Source of the DNA: Prorocentrum cordatum
Taxonomy: Eukaryota > Sar > Dinophyceae > Prorocentrales > Prorocentraceae
Assembly: GCA_963575745.1 (NCBI GenBank)
Contig: CAUYUJ010005780.1
Coordinates: 262,001-326,000 of the forward strand
DNA length: 64,000 nucleotides
Direction: 5' to 3'
Shown: positions 55,625 to 64,000 of the stretch, piece by piece
How the letters are laid out: each line of letters starts with the position of its first letter
Position numbering within the stretch: the stretch's first letter is position 1
Program-made: the position numbers and the translations under genes
Notes under the pieces: model-generated
Told to the model about the DNA's origin: nothing
The model's database searches: none
What the model saw: the letters and a program-made list of their open reading frames with translations, nothing else

Positions 55625-56550
55625 GGGTATATATATATATATATAGATGTACACACATATATATACATAGAGAGAGAGAGACTGATAAATATCTCACAAT
55701 GCAACATATCTACATCGTACGTGCGCTTCTCGTCAGCGCAATGTCGACTTCCACCTCTTTCGTCGCCACCATTGGTCTGAACCACGCGCTCTTCGCGCCC
55801 GCTTAGGTTTTAGCGCAGACGCTCCCGATTGCAAACTCGACTTTGGACGACCGCGACGACGACGACGACGACGGCAGCCCCGACGAAGATGACGAAGACG
55901 ACTGCGACGACTTCGACGATTACGGTGAACGACGAACGACCACGATGATGGCGACGGCGACAATACTGTCTACAGGATGATTCCGAAGCGAATCGAACTG
56001 CCCGAACCAAACTGGGCCAAACCGATGCGGTGTGAACAGTCTCTGTCGCAACGCGAACCGGACCGGACCGAACCAATCGTTTCTGACACTCAAACCGAAC
56101 AAAAACGAACCGTCTTCGAATTTGATCCTGAAACCCAGCCGAACCTCCGTTCCCATCCTAACTGATCCCGGCCGCGAATACGACGCGTACGTCGGGCAGT
56201 ACGAGTCAGACGATTGCAACGAGCACCTTCGAATACGACGAGCGCGACCTGAGCCTCCCCGAGGCCCTCCCTCGTCGGTGGTCCCCCTAGGGTGCCTCAC
56301 TCATGTGCTACCCTCCTCCACCCTCCGTCCTCCCTCCTCATCCCCCTCCCCCTCCTTCGGTACGAACGGACAGTCTGCACATTCTCCAGGATGCCCCAGG
56401 GCATGGCCCCGAGGACCCCCCAAAACCCTTCAAGACAACCCTGGACCCGTGACTGTCCTGGACCCAATTCCAGGATCCCCCAGGACCCGGTCGTCGTCGT
56501 CGTCGTTGTCGTCGTCATCGTCGTCGTCGTCGAGCAGTCAAAAATCGAGG
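55625..56550. repeat. Scattered simple repeats in unique DNA
   Basis: (TA)n and (GA)n at 55630-55682, (GAC)n at 55850-55915, CGAACCGGACCGGACCGAAC-type repeats near 56055-56075, and (GTC)n at 56490-56535. No exon is supported. Confidence 0.8.
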
Positions 56551-56639
56551 ATCGACGATGCCAGGGGCGTCGTCCACCCGGGGGGCGTCTTCTGTCCTCT
56601 GAGGGGCGCTTCTGGGGCACATAGGAGATTGCTGGGGCC

Positions 56640-57285
56640 ATACTGAGCACAAGATCCGAAGCCGTTTGGAGGGCTCTCAGGCCGTGTTGGGGGGTCTTGC
56701 GGCCCCGTTGGGGCTCTCTTAGGAAGGCCTCTTGAGGGGCATCTTTGAGCGATGTTAGAAGCCCCTGAGGCCGCCTGGGGCTGTTCTGTGCCGGCTTCGA
56801 GAGCTGTGGGCATCCGTGGGTTCTCTCGGGGTTGTCTGGGGGCCTCGGTCCCCCTGGGGGCCTGTAGGGGCCTTCCTGGGTCGTCTTGGGCCTTCTCGGG
56901 GCCCTCGGGTCGGCATCGGGCTCTCTTAGGGGCGTCTTGGGCTCTTCTGGGGCGGTCTTCGCGGCGTCTGGGGTCGCAGTGCATGCTGGGGCAACCCGCC
57001 ACTTGTAGATACTGAAAGCGCACGTTTCCTTTTCACGGGAGGGAATGAGGGGATTTCAACCTCCCAGGGCCTTTATGGGGACCATCTTGGAACCCTCTTG
57101 GGACGTTTTGAGGGCCTCGTGGGCCAGCTGGAAAGGATCTTGCCTGGCCCAGGTGCCTGCGGGGGCTTCTTGGAGCCGTCTTGGGGACGGCTTGGGGCGT
57201 CTTGGAGGGCTCGTGAAGGCCTTCGGGTGCCCTGGTCCCCCAGTGCCCTGCGGAGGTCCCTGGGCGGGGCCAGGGGGGCCCGTCA
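56640..57285 (-). repeat. CCAAGA-type array, reverse orientation
   Basis: The plus strand shows GGGGCCTCTTGGG and GCCGTCTTGG words, with GCACGTTTCCTTTTCACGG (57020-57038) at the core position. Confidence 0.8.
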
Positions 57286-57289
57286 CCTG

Positions 57290-57955
57290 GGATATGTATT
57301 TATACATACAAATACACATACACATGAATGTTCATTGATGTTCATATACATAACTATGTTAATGTATATATATACACACGCACGGGTATACACTCTGACC
57401 TGCTTGCTTACTTACCTATTTAATTACCAGCAACCATACATATGTGCATACATGCATGCACACATTCATGTATGCATAACGAAATACGTACACACATGCG
57501 TATATATACAATTACTTACTTACTGGCATACATCCATATATATATACATACATGCACGCACATAAATAACATACACACGCACATACATACGGACGTACAC
57601 ATACACACACAACCATGATTTCACACATGCATACATGCATACGCATATGTACATCTATATACATACACATAAATGCAATCATGACACCATGCATACACAC
57701 ATTTATTCACATACATGCATACATACATAACGGCAAACATACAGACAAGCATACATACATACAGCACACACATATATACTTGATGCATGCAGGCATGCAT
57801 GCATGTATGCATGCATGTATGCATGTATACAGCCATACACATACATACATGCACACTTGCATACATACATACATGCACGCATGCATGCAAACATACTTAA
57901 CACATGCATGCACATATACACATTTAATACGTATGTGCATCAACATATGTTGGTT
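57290..57955 (+). repeat. (CATA)n/(CATG)n microsatellite tract
   Basis: ACATACATA, CATGCATG and ACACATACA words over more than 600 bp. Confidence 0.97.
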
Positions 57956-58374
57956 ACCCAAGAAGACCCGTTGAATAACACCAACGTGCTGATATTCCGG
58001 GTCCAAGGCTCTGTCTGGTCCCAATGGGCACTGATATCAACAATGACTACGATGGAACCTACCATGTTCAATGCATCCTGGTGTTGCTATCTACGAGGGT
58101 CCGGCGCGAACTCTGTCGCTCACGTTGCCGAAGGTTATGTAGGACTGACTCTACGGATGGGTCATACGCACGCAAGCCTGGTGATAGCGCGCTCGGCACA
58201 GTGTGAGCAATGGCGCGTCACCCAGCGAGTGCGCCAGCGTGCTCTTGTACACCATTGAGACCCCCATCAGCATTAGGAATTCACACCGTGAGAGCACGCT
58301 CTGGTACTGAGTACGCCATGGCGCAATGCTTGCCATACCATCAACAACAAAGAAGATATCACCATTGAGCGAGG

Positions 58375-58403
58375 GAGGGAGGGACAGAGAGAGAGAGAGA
58401 TGG

Positions 58404-58437
<34 letters not shown>

Positions 58438-58515
58438 TTTCAACAACAAAGAACAAACAGAGAGAGAGAGAGAGAGAAATAGGGAGGGAGGGAGAAAGAG
58501 GGAGATAGGGAACGA
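58375..58515 (+). repeat. (GA)n with (TA)n
   Basis: GAGAGAGA runs around a TATATATA run at 58404-58420. Confidence 0.97.
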
Positions 58516-58571
58516 GGACACAGGGAAGGAGAGAAACCATGAACCAGAAGGAAAGGCGATGCTGGAGGCTC

Positions 58572-58658
58572 CTGCAAGTCGCCCTCACTGAGCAGGGCCT
58601 CCAGCAAAGGGGCGACGTCCTCGGGCCGAGCCGAATCGTGACTCAACTGTCCGTCCTT
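58572..58658 (-). CDS. PUF-type RNA-binding protein, exon
   Basis: 29 codons, phase 0 at both ends: KDGQLSHDSARPEDVAPLLE then ALLSEGDLQ. VAPLLEALL is helix 2 of the PUF repeat whose helix 1 is GCRIFQRLIEH (63.65 kb). The start is the end of an inverted-repeat element (58659-59175); an alternative start is 58646, after a second CAG. The donor is CAG/GAG, a GA-type site. A KDGQLSHDSARPED loop longer than in animal Pumilio separates the helices. Confidence 0.78.
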
Positions 58659-59175
58659 CTGGAGATTGTTTTTTTATTCTGGCCGATAACGCTCGTTACC
58701 CGGGGGGGGGGGGGGGGGTCGTGCCCCTCGGGTAACGGTAACGCTTGGGCTGGGCGGGGTATGGCGAGGCAGGGGCGCTCTGCGATCGCCATAGTATGCG
58801 CGCGAGCAGCACTCTCTGCCTGAGAGCACCACAGTGGCTTGCGATTCGAGTACAAGCGCAAAGCCCGCCGCGCGTGCCTTTGTCGGACTCCGGAGGCCGT
58901 TTTTCGGGCGCCGTCGACGACGACGACGACGATTCGAGTACAAGCGCAAAGCCCGCAAGCACCAGCATCGCGCATGCGAGCGCCGCAATGGCCTGCGAGC
59001 GCCCACAGTGCGCCTGCGACCACCACACCACAGTGCGCATGCCTTCGGGCACCAGCATGTTGGAGGGGAAGACCGAGACCCCCCCCGCGTACGAGCGGTA
59101 CCGTTACGGGGGGGGGGGGGGGGGGAGAGGCCCGGGTAACGAGCGTTACCCCCCAGAGGATAAAAAAACAATCTC
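58659..59175 (-). mobile_element. Introner-like inverted-repeat element forming a GA-AG intron
   Basis: On the minus strand the intron begins GAGATTGTTTTTTTAT and ends ATAAAAAAACAATCTC plus CAG. Both ends continue inward with the same inverted TAACGCTCGTTACCCGG block and then a G/C run. CAG occurs just before the element (GGGCCAG) and just after it (CTCCAG), as a 3 bp target duplication would give. The downstream copy acts as the 3' splice site. Inside are a (GAC)n run and a repeated GATTCGAGTACAAGCGCAAA block, but no protein. Confidence 0.85.
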
Positions 59176-59229
59176 CTGGCCCACCGGCGCTTCGGAAGCA
59201 AAACTGCTCCCTCGAAGATGAAACCAAGA
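59176..59229 (-). CDS. PUF-type protein, small exon before the introner (tentative)
   Basis: 18 codons, phase 0/0: SWFHLRGSSFASEAPVGQ, after a GTTGTCCCAG acceptor. If the element at 58659-59175 is removed, the frame runs on directly as APVGQ-KDGQLSHDS. It would extend the loop within a PUF repeat. The frame is chosen by phase, not homology, and other frames are open. Confidence 0.45.
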
Positions 59230-59459
59230 CTGGGACAACATAGGACCGTGAAAAATCGTCGATCTCTGCGCACGTGTCGGGCGCCACGGCCGTCCCACAG
59301 AGCTCCGGCACGCTCTGAAAGCGCTCGGGAAGGCCTGGGCGACCTATTCGGGTCCCCTGCCCGACCCTCCACCTATCCACTCTGTGCAACACGCGCCATG
59401 GAGGGCAAGGAGCACGAGGGCAGTGGGACAGGTTGGGAGCTATACGCTCGGGTGCGCCT

Positions 59460-60215
59460 CAGGGAGTCCACAAAGGGCCCCGAGACACTCCAAGATTGCC
59501 CCAGGTAGCCCAAAAGGCCCCCCAAAGGGGACAGACAGGAGCCAGAAGAGACAACAAAACTGAATATATCAAGCATTGAAGGCGTTTCAACGTTTTCGTT
59601 TCGAACACTTCTCAACATTTGAAGGCTTCGGAACCGCAACAAAAGGTCTCAAAACGATCTCACGAGGCCCAAGACTGGCCAACAAATGCCTCTAAGACAA
59701 CCAAGGAAGGTTTCCGGAAAAGCCCAAGACGGCCCAATAGAGTTCCAGGACGGCCCACGAGGATGCAGGAAGGAGTCTTATGTAGCCATAGAAATCCCCC
59801 GACGGGCTCCAATACATTCACAGACGGACGAAAAAGCAGACCATATGCCAGCGACCAAAGACAGTGGAAACTAAGCGCGTTTTCAATATTGTGTGTCCCG
59901 AACGCTGCGGCTTCAAATATCGCCGAAAGCGCTTCAGACATATGAGGGAAAGAGAGACACAGAGAAAGAACGTCAATAAGTTCAATAACGCCCGAACGAA
60001 GCCGACAGGAAGGCTCAGGCTAACCCGAGGAACAAGCTAAATTATTTGATTCAATGTTGCATCTCGAAGGGGCCTACAAGGCCCAAGAGAACACTGAAAC
60101 GGCCCACGCAAACACAGAGATACCGTCCAGTAGGCCCAGTGAGCCCCCGAAGGGCCCCAATACACAGCAACACGACTCCCCGAATGGTCCCCACTAGGCG
60201 CCGAATTGAAGGCGG
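59460..60215 (+). repeat. CCAAGA-type arrays, two loose blocks
   Basis: CCCAAGACGGCCCAATAG and CCAAGATTGCCCC-like units at 59480-59530, 59670-59780 and 60065-60200, with AACGTTTTCGTTT (59589-59601) at a core position. Confidence 0.6.
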
Positions 60216-60427
60216 CCCACGAGGAGGAAACTTTGCAGGAATGGCTGGTGGACTGGCTAAGGCTACAGTAATCACTCACCTTATCTTAGGGGGAGGATCG
60301 GCGGGGGGTGCAACGGGGGGCCACATTGGCCCTCCCTGGTGTTAACATTTGTCGTACTTCGTTTTCTTCGTCAACGCGTCTCGAAGGCAATCGCCGTCGG
60401 CGTCAACATCGTCATCCGCTTCATCAA

Positions 60428-60730
60428 TCAGCGATCGCCATCGCACGGGCCGTCGTCATTCTTTATCCCCAGCGCGACTGCATGGACTCGAGCGTGCGAG
60501 CTTTCCTGCTGTTGGATTTCCTGACGGATGCAGGGTGCCCCTGGTCGGTGGTTGCAAGTCTCGGCCTGGCTGGTTAGCCGGATCTCGGCATGGCGCAACA
60601 GCTGTGGGTCACGCAGATCAACATTCAAATGCGGCCAAAAAAACTGCCCGTGCAACCGCGCAAACCACGCGCGAAGCGAGATCGCCTCCCGGCGGGGAAC
60701 GTCAGGGACAAGCAGGGCGGAGATCACCAA
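60428..60730 (-). other. Protein-like minus-strand frame inside a PUF intron
   Basis: 100 codons, including PDVPRREAISLRAWFARLHG and QFFWPHLNVDLRDPQLLRHA. Varied composition and about 65% GC3, but no splice sites, start context or known domain. It may be a transposon remnant or an exon of an unrelated gene. Overlapping plus-strand frames reach 265 codons (60349-61143). Confidence 0.3.
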
Positions 60731-61309
60731 TAAGCCATCCGGGGGAAATGTTGGGGGTGCAAAATCCGGCGCTGTGTGCGGGGAGCCTCATGGAAATCGT
60801 GACGGGGAAATCTTCCAAACGTGATGCGTTTGTCTCCGGGGTTTGTTACATCGCGTTTTTCTCTGAGGGGAGGCGGCCTTTTGGCTGCCTTTTGCTCGCC
60901 TCGCCTTGGCTTTCACTCACAGGGGCGGGTCGGCCCAGGCGCGCTTTCGGCTTGTCCCGCCCCGCCTTTGCCCTGAGGGGGCAGGTGCCCTCGCGGCGCC
61001 ATCTGGAAGCGCGGCCTGGACCGTCGATGGCAGGTTGTGGCGAGTTGGAGCACGGCCTTGCGCGTGCAAGCCTCCCCCTATCATCGCATTTGCAATCCGC
61101 GACTCCTCCAGCGTCGCGTACGACCTTGAACTGCATGTGTTGAGTGTCAAATCGCTCGGGCCCGCACCTGTGAGTGCAGGGGGGCGACGAATGCGACCTC
61201 GGTACCCTTGCCAGGGGCTAACGCGCCGCGCGGGAATCCCACCAGTCCTCCCGGCGCAGGTGGTCTAGGGAGGCTCCTCTTCCAACCCCCTTCTTCCCCT
61301 TTCGGGGAG

Positions 61310-61380
61310 GGGTTCATCACTGTTCCCTATTACTATACACCCCCTCCCCCAGGAGACCGGAAGCCAACAAGGAACAATGA
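61310..61380 (+). repeat. Short dispersed repeat (GACCGGC type), copy 3
   Basis: TATACACCCCCTCCCCCAG and GAGACCGGAAGCCAACAAGG. It lies just upstream of the dispersed element copy. Confidence 0.6.
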
Positions 61381-61427
61381 GGGCCCCGATGCGCACCCCC
61401 CCACACAATGCTTGTGAAGAAACAACG

Positions 61428-62110
61428 CAAAATACTATGTGGGCCAAAGTCTGGAGTCATGTTCATGATGCCCGCGAGCACTTTGCATTGTTTTGTGACA
61501 GGGACGGCGGGTGTGTCAGCATATTGCCTGCTGCGCGCAGGGCTACCATCCCTGACAAACAAACTTACAAAATGCACCTCGCGGCTAAATCGGGATCATG
61601 CGCGGCCGCCCCGCGATCACTGTCAAGTGGTGGGGTATGGCCTGCTGTGCGCCGGCCCACCAGGCACAATGATGGGCATTGGTTTTCTACATGGATGGTG
61701 GGGGCCGACATGTTTCCCGATGTGTGCTGCCACGTGCGCAGGCGCACCTGACACACTCTGCACGTGCCCCGAACGTGGCGAACCTGGCGCGGCTGGAGTA
61801 TGCGGCACACCTGGCGCACGCGGAGGCACGTGGCGCATCTGGCGCACCAGGCGTGCCTAGCACGCTCGGGCCCCAGGGATGCCTGGCGCGCGTGGCGCGC
61901 CTGGCACGCGTGGCGCACCTCGCCCCAGCGTGGCGCACATGGGCTCGATGTTGGTTCCCAAGAGCTGTCCATCCCAAGACGACCGCTGAACATGCTGAGG
62001 CCCGGACGTTACTCATGTGTTGGGAGGGCGGGTGGAAGTGAGCAAGACGGCTTGCGGGCGGGTGGGTAGCTTAACCCATCACCCTACCCCTACCCTGGAC
62101 CTGGAGGGGG
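61428..62110 (+). mobile_element. Dispersed element, copy 2
   Basis: Collinear with 40325-40905: CAAAGTCTGGAGTCATG, CCGCGAGCACTTTG, GACAGGGACGGCGGG, GGTGGGGGCCGACATGT, CCACGTGCGCAGGCGCAC, GCGCACCTGGCGCACGCGG and TGGCGCACATGGGCTC. It is followed, like copy 1, by a CCAAGA-type array. Confidence 0.75.
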
Positions 62111-62129
62111 GGGGTTCGCGAGGCGTTGG

Positions 62130-62705
62130 AGCGTCCAAGATGGCACAATACGGTTCTAGGAGGGCCTCAGAGCCTCCGAGAGCCCAAGATGACCTCCAAG
62201 ATGGCTCAAGATAGTCCAAATGGCTCAATGTGGCTCCCAAGATGCTCCAAGAGGCCGCAAGACCGCTCCAAGACGGCTCCGAGTGGCTACGGAGCCTCCC
62301 CAGGCCCCAGGAGGCCGCCGAGAGGCCAAACTCTTTTCATAACCTAGAACAAATGAATCAATTCTGCCTCTCGCCTTTTCGCTTCCGATGGCCTTCCGAG
62401 GCCTCAAGGCAGCACCAAGAGGGCCCCTGAGGGCCCCAATAGAGGCCCAAGAGAGCCCCAAGACGGCTCCAAGAGCGCCCAAGAGCGCTCCAAAAGCGCC
62501 CCAAGAAAGGCCCGAGAAGCGATTGTTGGGGTTCCCGAGGGGGAACCGTAATTGGAGCTCCCATCGTGTTTGATCGATCTCCTCCAAGATGTCACCAAGA
62601 GCGCTCCCAAGAGCGCCTCAAGAGGACCCGACGAGGCGCACAGGAGGCCCCAACAGGCGCCCACGAGGCCTCCAAGAGGCTCCCAAGAGACCCCCGAGGA
62701 CAGAA
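62130..62705 (+). repeat. CCAAGA-type array with T-rich core
   Basis: CCAAGATGGC units, the core CTCTCGCCTTTTCGCTTCCG (62369-62388), then CCAAGAGNGCCCC units. Confidence 0.9.
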
Positions 62706-63064
62706 AGGAACGAAGACAGGAGAGGGCCGAGGCGGACGGAAGCTCCGCAAGACACACATGTAGGGAGATTCGCAGTGTCGCCCATGACACGACCAACACA
62801 AGAGCCATGGCCAATATGTGCCTAGAACATAAGCGCGCGTAACGCGCATTGTCCTGATCTATCCGCGCGACCCTGCTCTGAGGCACAAAACAGAATATCC
62901 TCAAGTCGCTTCGAATTCTCTGTTTTGCGCTCTGTGAATATACGTTAAGGGGTCCACAGCCCAGAGTTCCGGGCGCTCTCGGAAGATCCCCGCGTGACTG
63001 TTCGAGAGGCCTACAGCGTGTTGCTCGGGACGTGCATGTCATTGCATGTCCAACGTGGCTTCAG

Positions 63065-63485
63065 ATGGCCCCAGGACCGTCCTGGAGCCCTCTTGGGCGC
63101 CTCTTGGACCGTCTTGGAGGCCCTGGAGGGCGGCCCAAAGAAGTCAAAATTGTCAAAAGTGTTTTATTTTTTGGTACAGGTTTCGTATTACCGTCTTTTC
63201 GGTCTTCAGAGTATCCAATACGGCCCAAGAGGCGCCCAAGATCGCCCCCAAGAAGGGCCCAAGAGGCTCCCAAGACGGTCCCAAGAGGGGCCCAGGATGG
63301 GGACCTTTGATATTTTGAGCCCTCTGCCCCAAGATGGCCCCACGATCCCCACAAGCCCCCGAGGTGCGCCCAAGAGGCCCCAAGAGTCCCCAAGGGGCCG
63401 AAATCAAGCCCCCCAAAGCCCCAAGAAGCCCCAAGACATCCCCAAAGAACCGCCTGCAAGAGGCATCGGAGAGGCCTCCCAAGAG
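63065..63485 (+). repeat. CCAAGA-type array with T-rich core
   Basis: Left half in reversed orientation (GGGCGCCTCTTGG), the core GTTTTATTTTTTGGTACAGG and CCGTCTTTTCGGTC (63160-63207), right half CCAAGAGGCCCC. It ends about 140 bp from a PUF exon. Confidence 0.85.
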
Positions 63486-63537
63486 ATCCTCGCAAGCATC
63501 CAGGAGACCCCTGACCTACAACCCAAGCACTGTACAT

Positions 63538-63592
63538 ACACACACACACTCTATGTATGTATATATATATATATATATATCTATACACGTGT
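63538..63592 (+). repeat. (CA)n and (TA)n run
   Basis: ACACACACA then TATATATATA. Confidence 0.97.
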
Positions 63593-63625
63593 GTACGATG
63601 TCCGACTGCTTCTCCCTCAGTAATC

Positions 63626-63716
63626 CTCTTCGGGGAAGTGCTCGATGAGGCGCTGGAAGATGCGGCACCCGAACTTGCTGTGCGCCGCCTCGGGAACTGT
63701 TGCCAGCGACCACACC
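63626..63716 (-). CDS. PUF-type RNA-binding protein, exon
   Basis: One base plus 30 codons: VWSLATVPEAAHSKFGCRIF then QRLIEHFPEE. FGCRIFQRLIEH is nearly the fifth-repeat helix of animal Pumilio (YGCRVIQRILEH), with the C-R-Q contact set that reads adenine. The acceptor is AGGGTGCAG. The likely donor is GAAGAG/GATTAC (GA type), because the frame reaches a stop two codons later. The leading base completes a codon begun at 63909. Confidence 0.85.
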
Positions 63717-63908
63717 CTGCACCCTCCCTGCTGACGAGGGCGTTCAAGGGAGGGAAGTTCAAGAGGGGGGTTCGCAAATCATCTTCCGAGGCATGTGCGC
63801 GGCGCCTGGGGGGGCCAATGGACGTGTTGCAAAAACATGGGGTGGCACTGGATCCAGGGCGATATCATGGCCCCCCGCCATGCCATGATGTCTCCCACCC
63901 CAGCCATC

Positions 63909-64000
63909 ACCTCCTTCTTCTTCTCTTGGACGCCCCTCGATGCTGCCTCGAACGACCGCGAGTGCTGGGCGGCCGGCACCGTCTGCGAGTGCACGGCGCA
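63909..64000 (-). CDS. PUF-type RNA-binding protein, partial exon at window edge
   Basis: The frame enters from beyond 64000: CAVHSQTVPAAQHSRSFEAA then SRGVQEKKKEV. A GA-type donor at AGGT/GATGGC gives exactly the two bases needed by the next exon, for the join KKKEV-VWSLATVPEAA. The rest of the N-terminal part, including any further PUF repeats, lies outside the window. Confidence 0.6.

Larger units (their letters stand above)
54914..58571 (-). other. PUF gene intron (GA-AG), about 3.7 kb
   Basis: Starts GAGCCTCCAG after TTGCAG. It contains (TCC)n, GA, TA and CATA microsatellites and a reversed CCAAGA-type array. Confidence 0.55.
59230..63625 (-). other. PUF gene intron (GA-AG), about 4.4 kb
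   Basis: Begins GATTACTGAGG after GAAGAG. It holds several CCAAGA-type arrays, the second copy of a dispersed element and a protein-like frame at 60428-60730. Confidence 0.5.

Overview
This window looks like nuclear DNA of a dinoflagellate or a close relative. It is GC-rich and dominated by repeats: microsatellites, minisatellites and dispersed elements. Almost all of the apparent long reading frames are translations of these repeats. The real coding signal is a scatter of short exons, 50 to about 360 bases long, separated by kilobase-scale introns. All exons I can support lie on the minus strand. Several introns appear to start with GC or GA instead of GT, which is a dinoflagellate trait. 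I see no bacterial-type operons, tRNAs, rRNAs, spliced-leader RNA gene or CRISPR. The species cannot be named from this sequence.

The best-supported gene enters at the right edge and runs leftwards (64000 to about 48628). It is a Pumilio/PUF-type RNA-binding protein, recognised from conserved PUF helices spread over eight small exons whose reading phases join without a break. One of its introns (58659-59175) is itself a terminal-inverted-repeat element with an apparent CAG target-site duplication, one copy of which supplies the 3' splice site. That is the signature of an 'introner', a transposon that makes introns.

Left of it are weaker exon sets on the same strand: an unrecognised protein at 47411-43969; two exons at 32.8-32.1 kb in a strand-skewed region; a possible first coding exon with a trans-splice-like acceptor at 26.2 kb; a possible exon at 20.5 kb; a gene that ends with a GC3-rich exon at 12769 and holds a second type of intron-like inverted-repeat element; and a coiled-coil protein that ends at 8203. 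The number of genes is uncertain because the introns are so long.

The rest is repeat. Main families: (AGT)n blocks at 0-1.2 and 5.1-6.1 kb; a family of CCAAGAGGCCCC-type arrays around a short T-rich core (at least 14 places); a GCCTACGG-starting element next to those arrays (4 copies); a GGCGCC foldback family (7 copies); a 225-234 bp inverted-repeat element with a GATGCATC core (2 copies); a dispersed element at 40.3 and 61.4 kb; and minisatellites at 1.6, 3.2, 7.6, 9.3, 14.4, 18.2, 25-27, 43.1, 46.2 and 54.2 kb.
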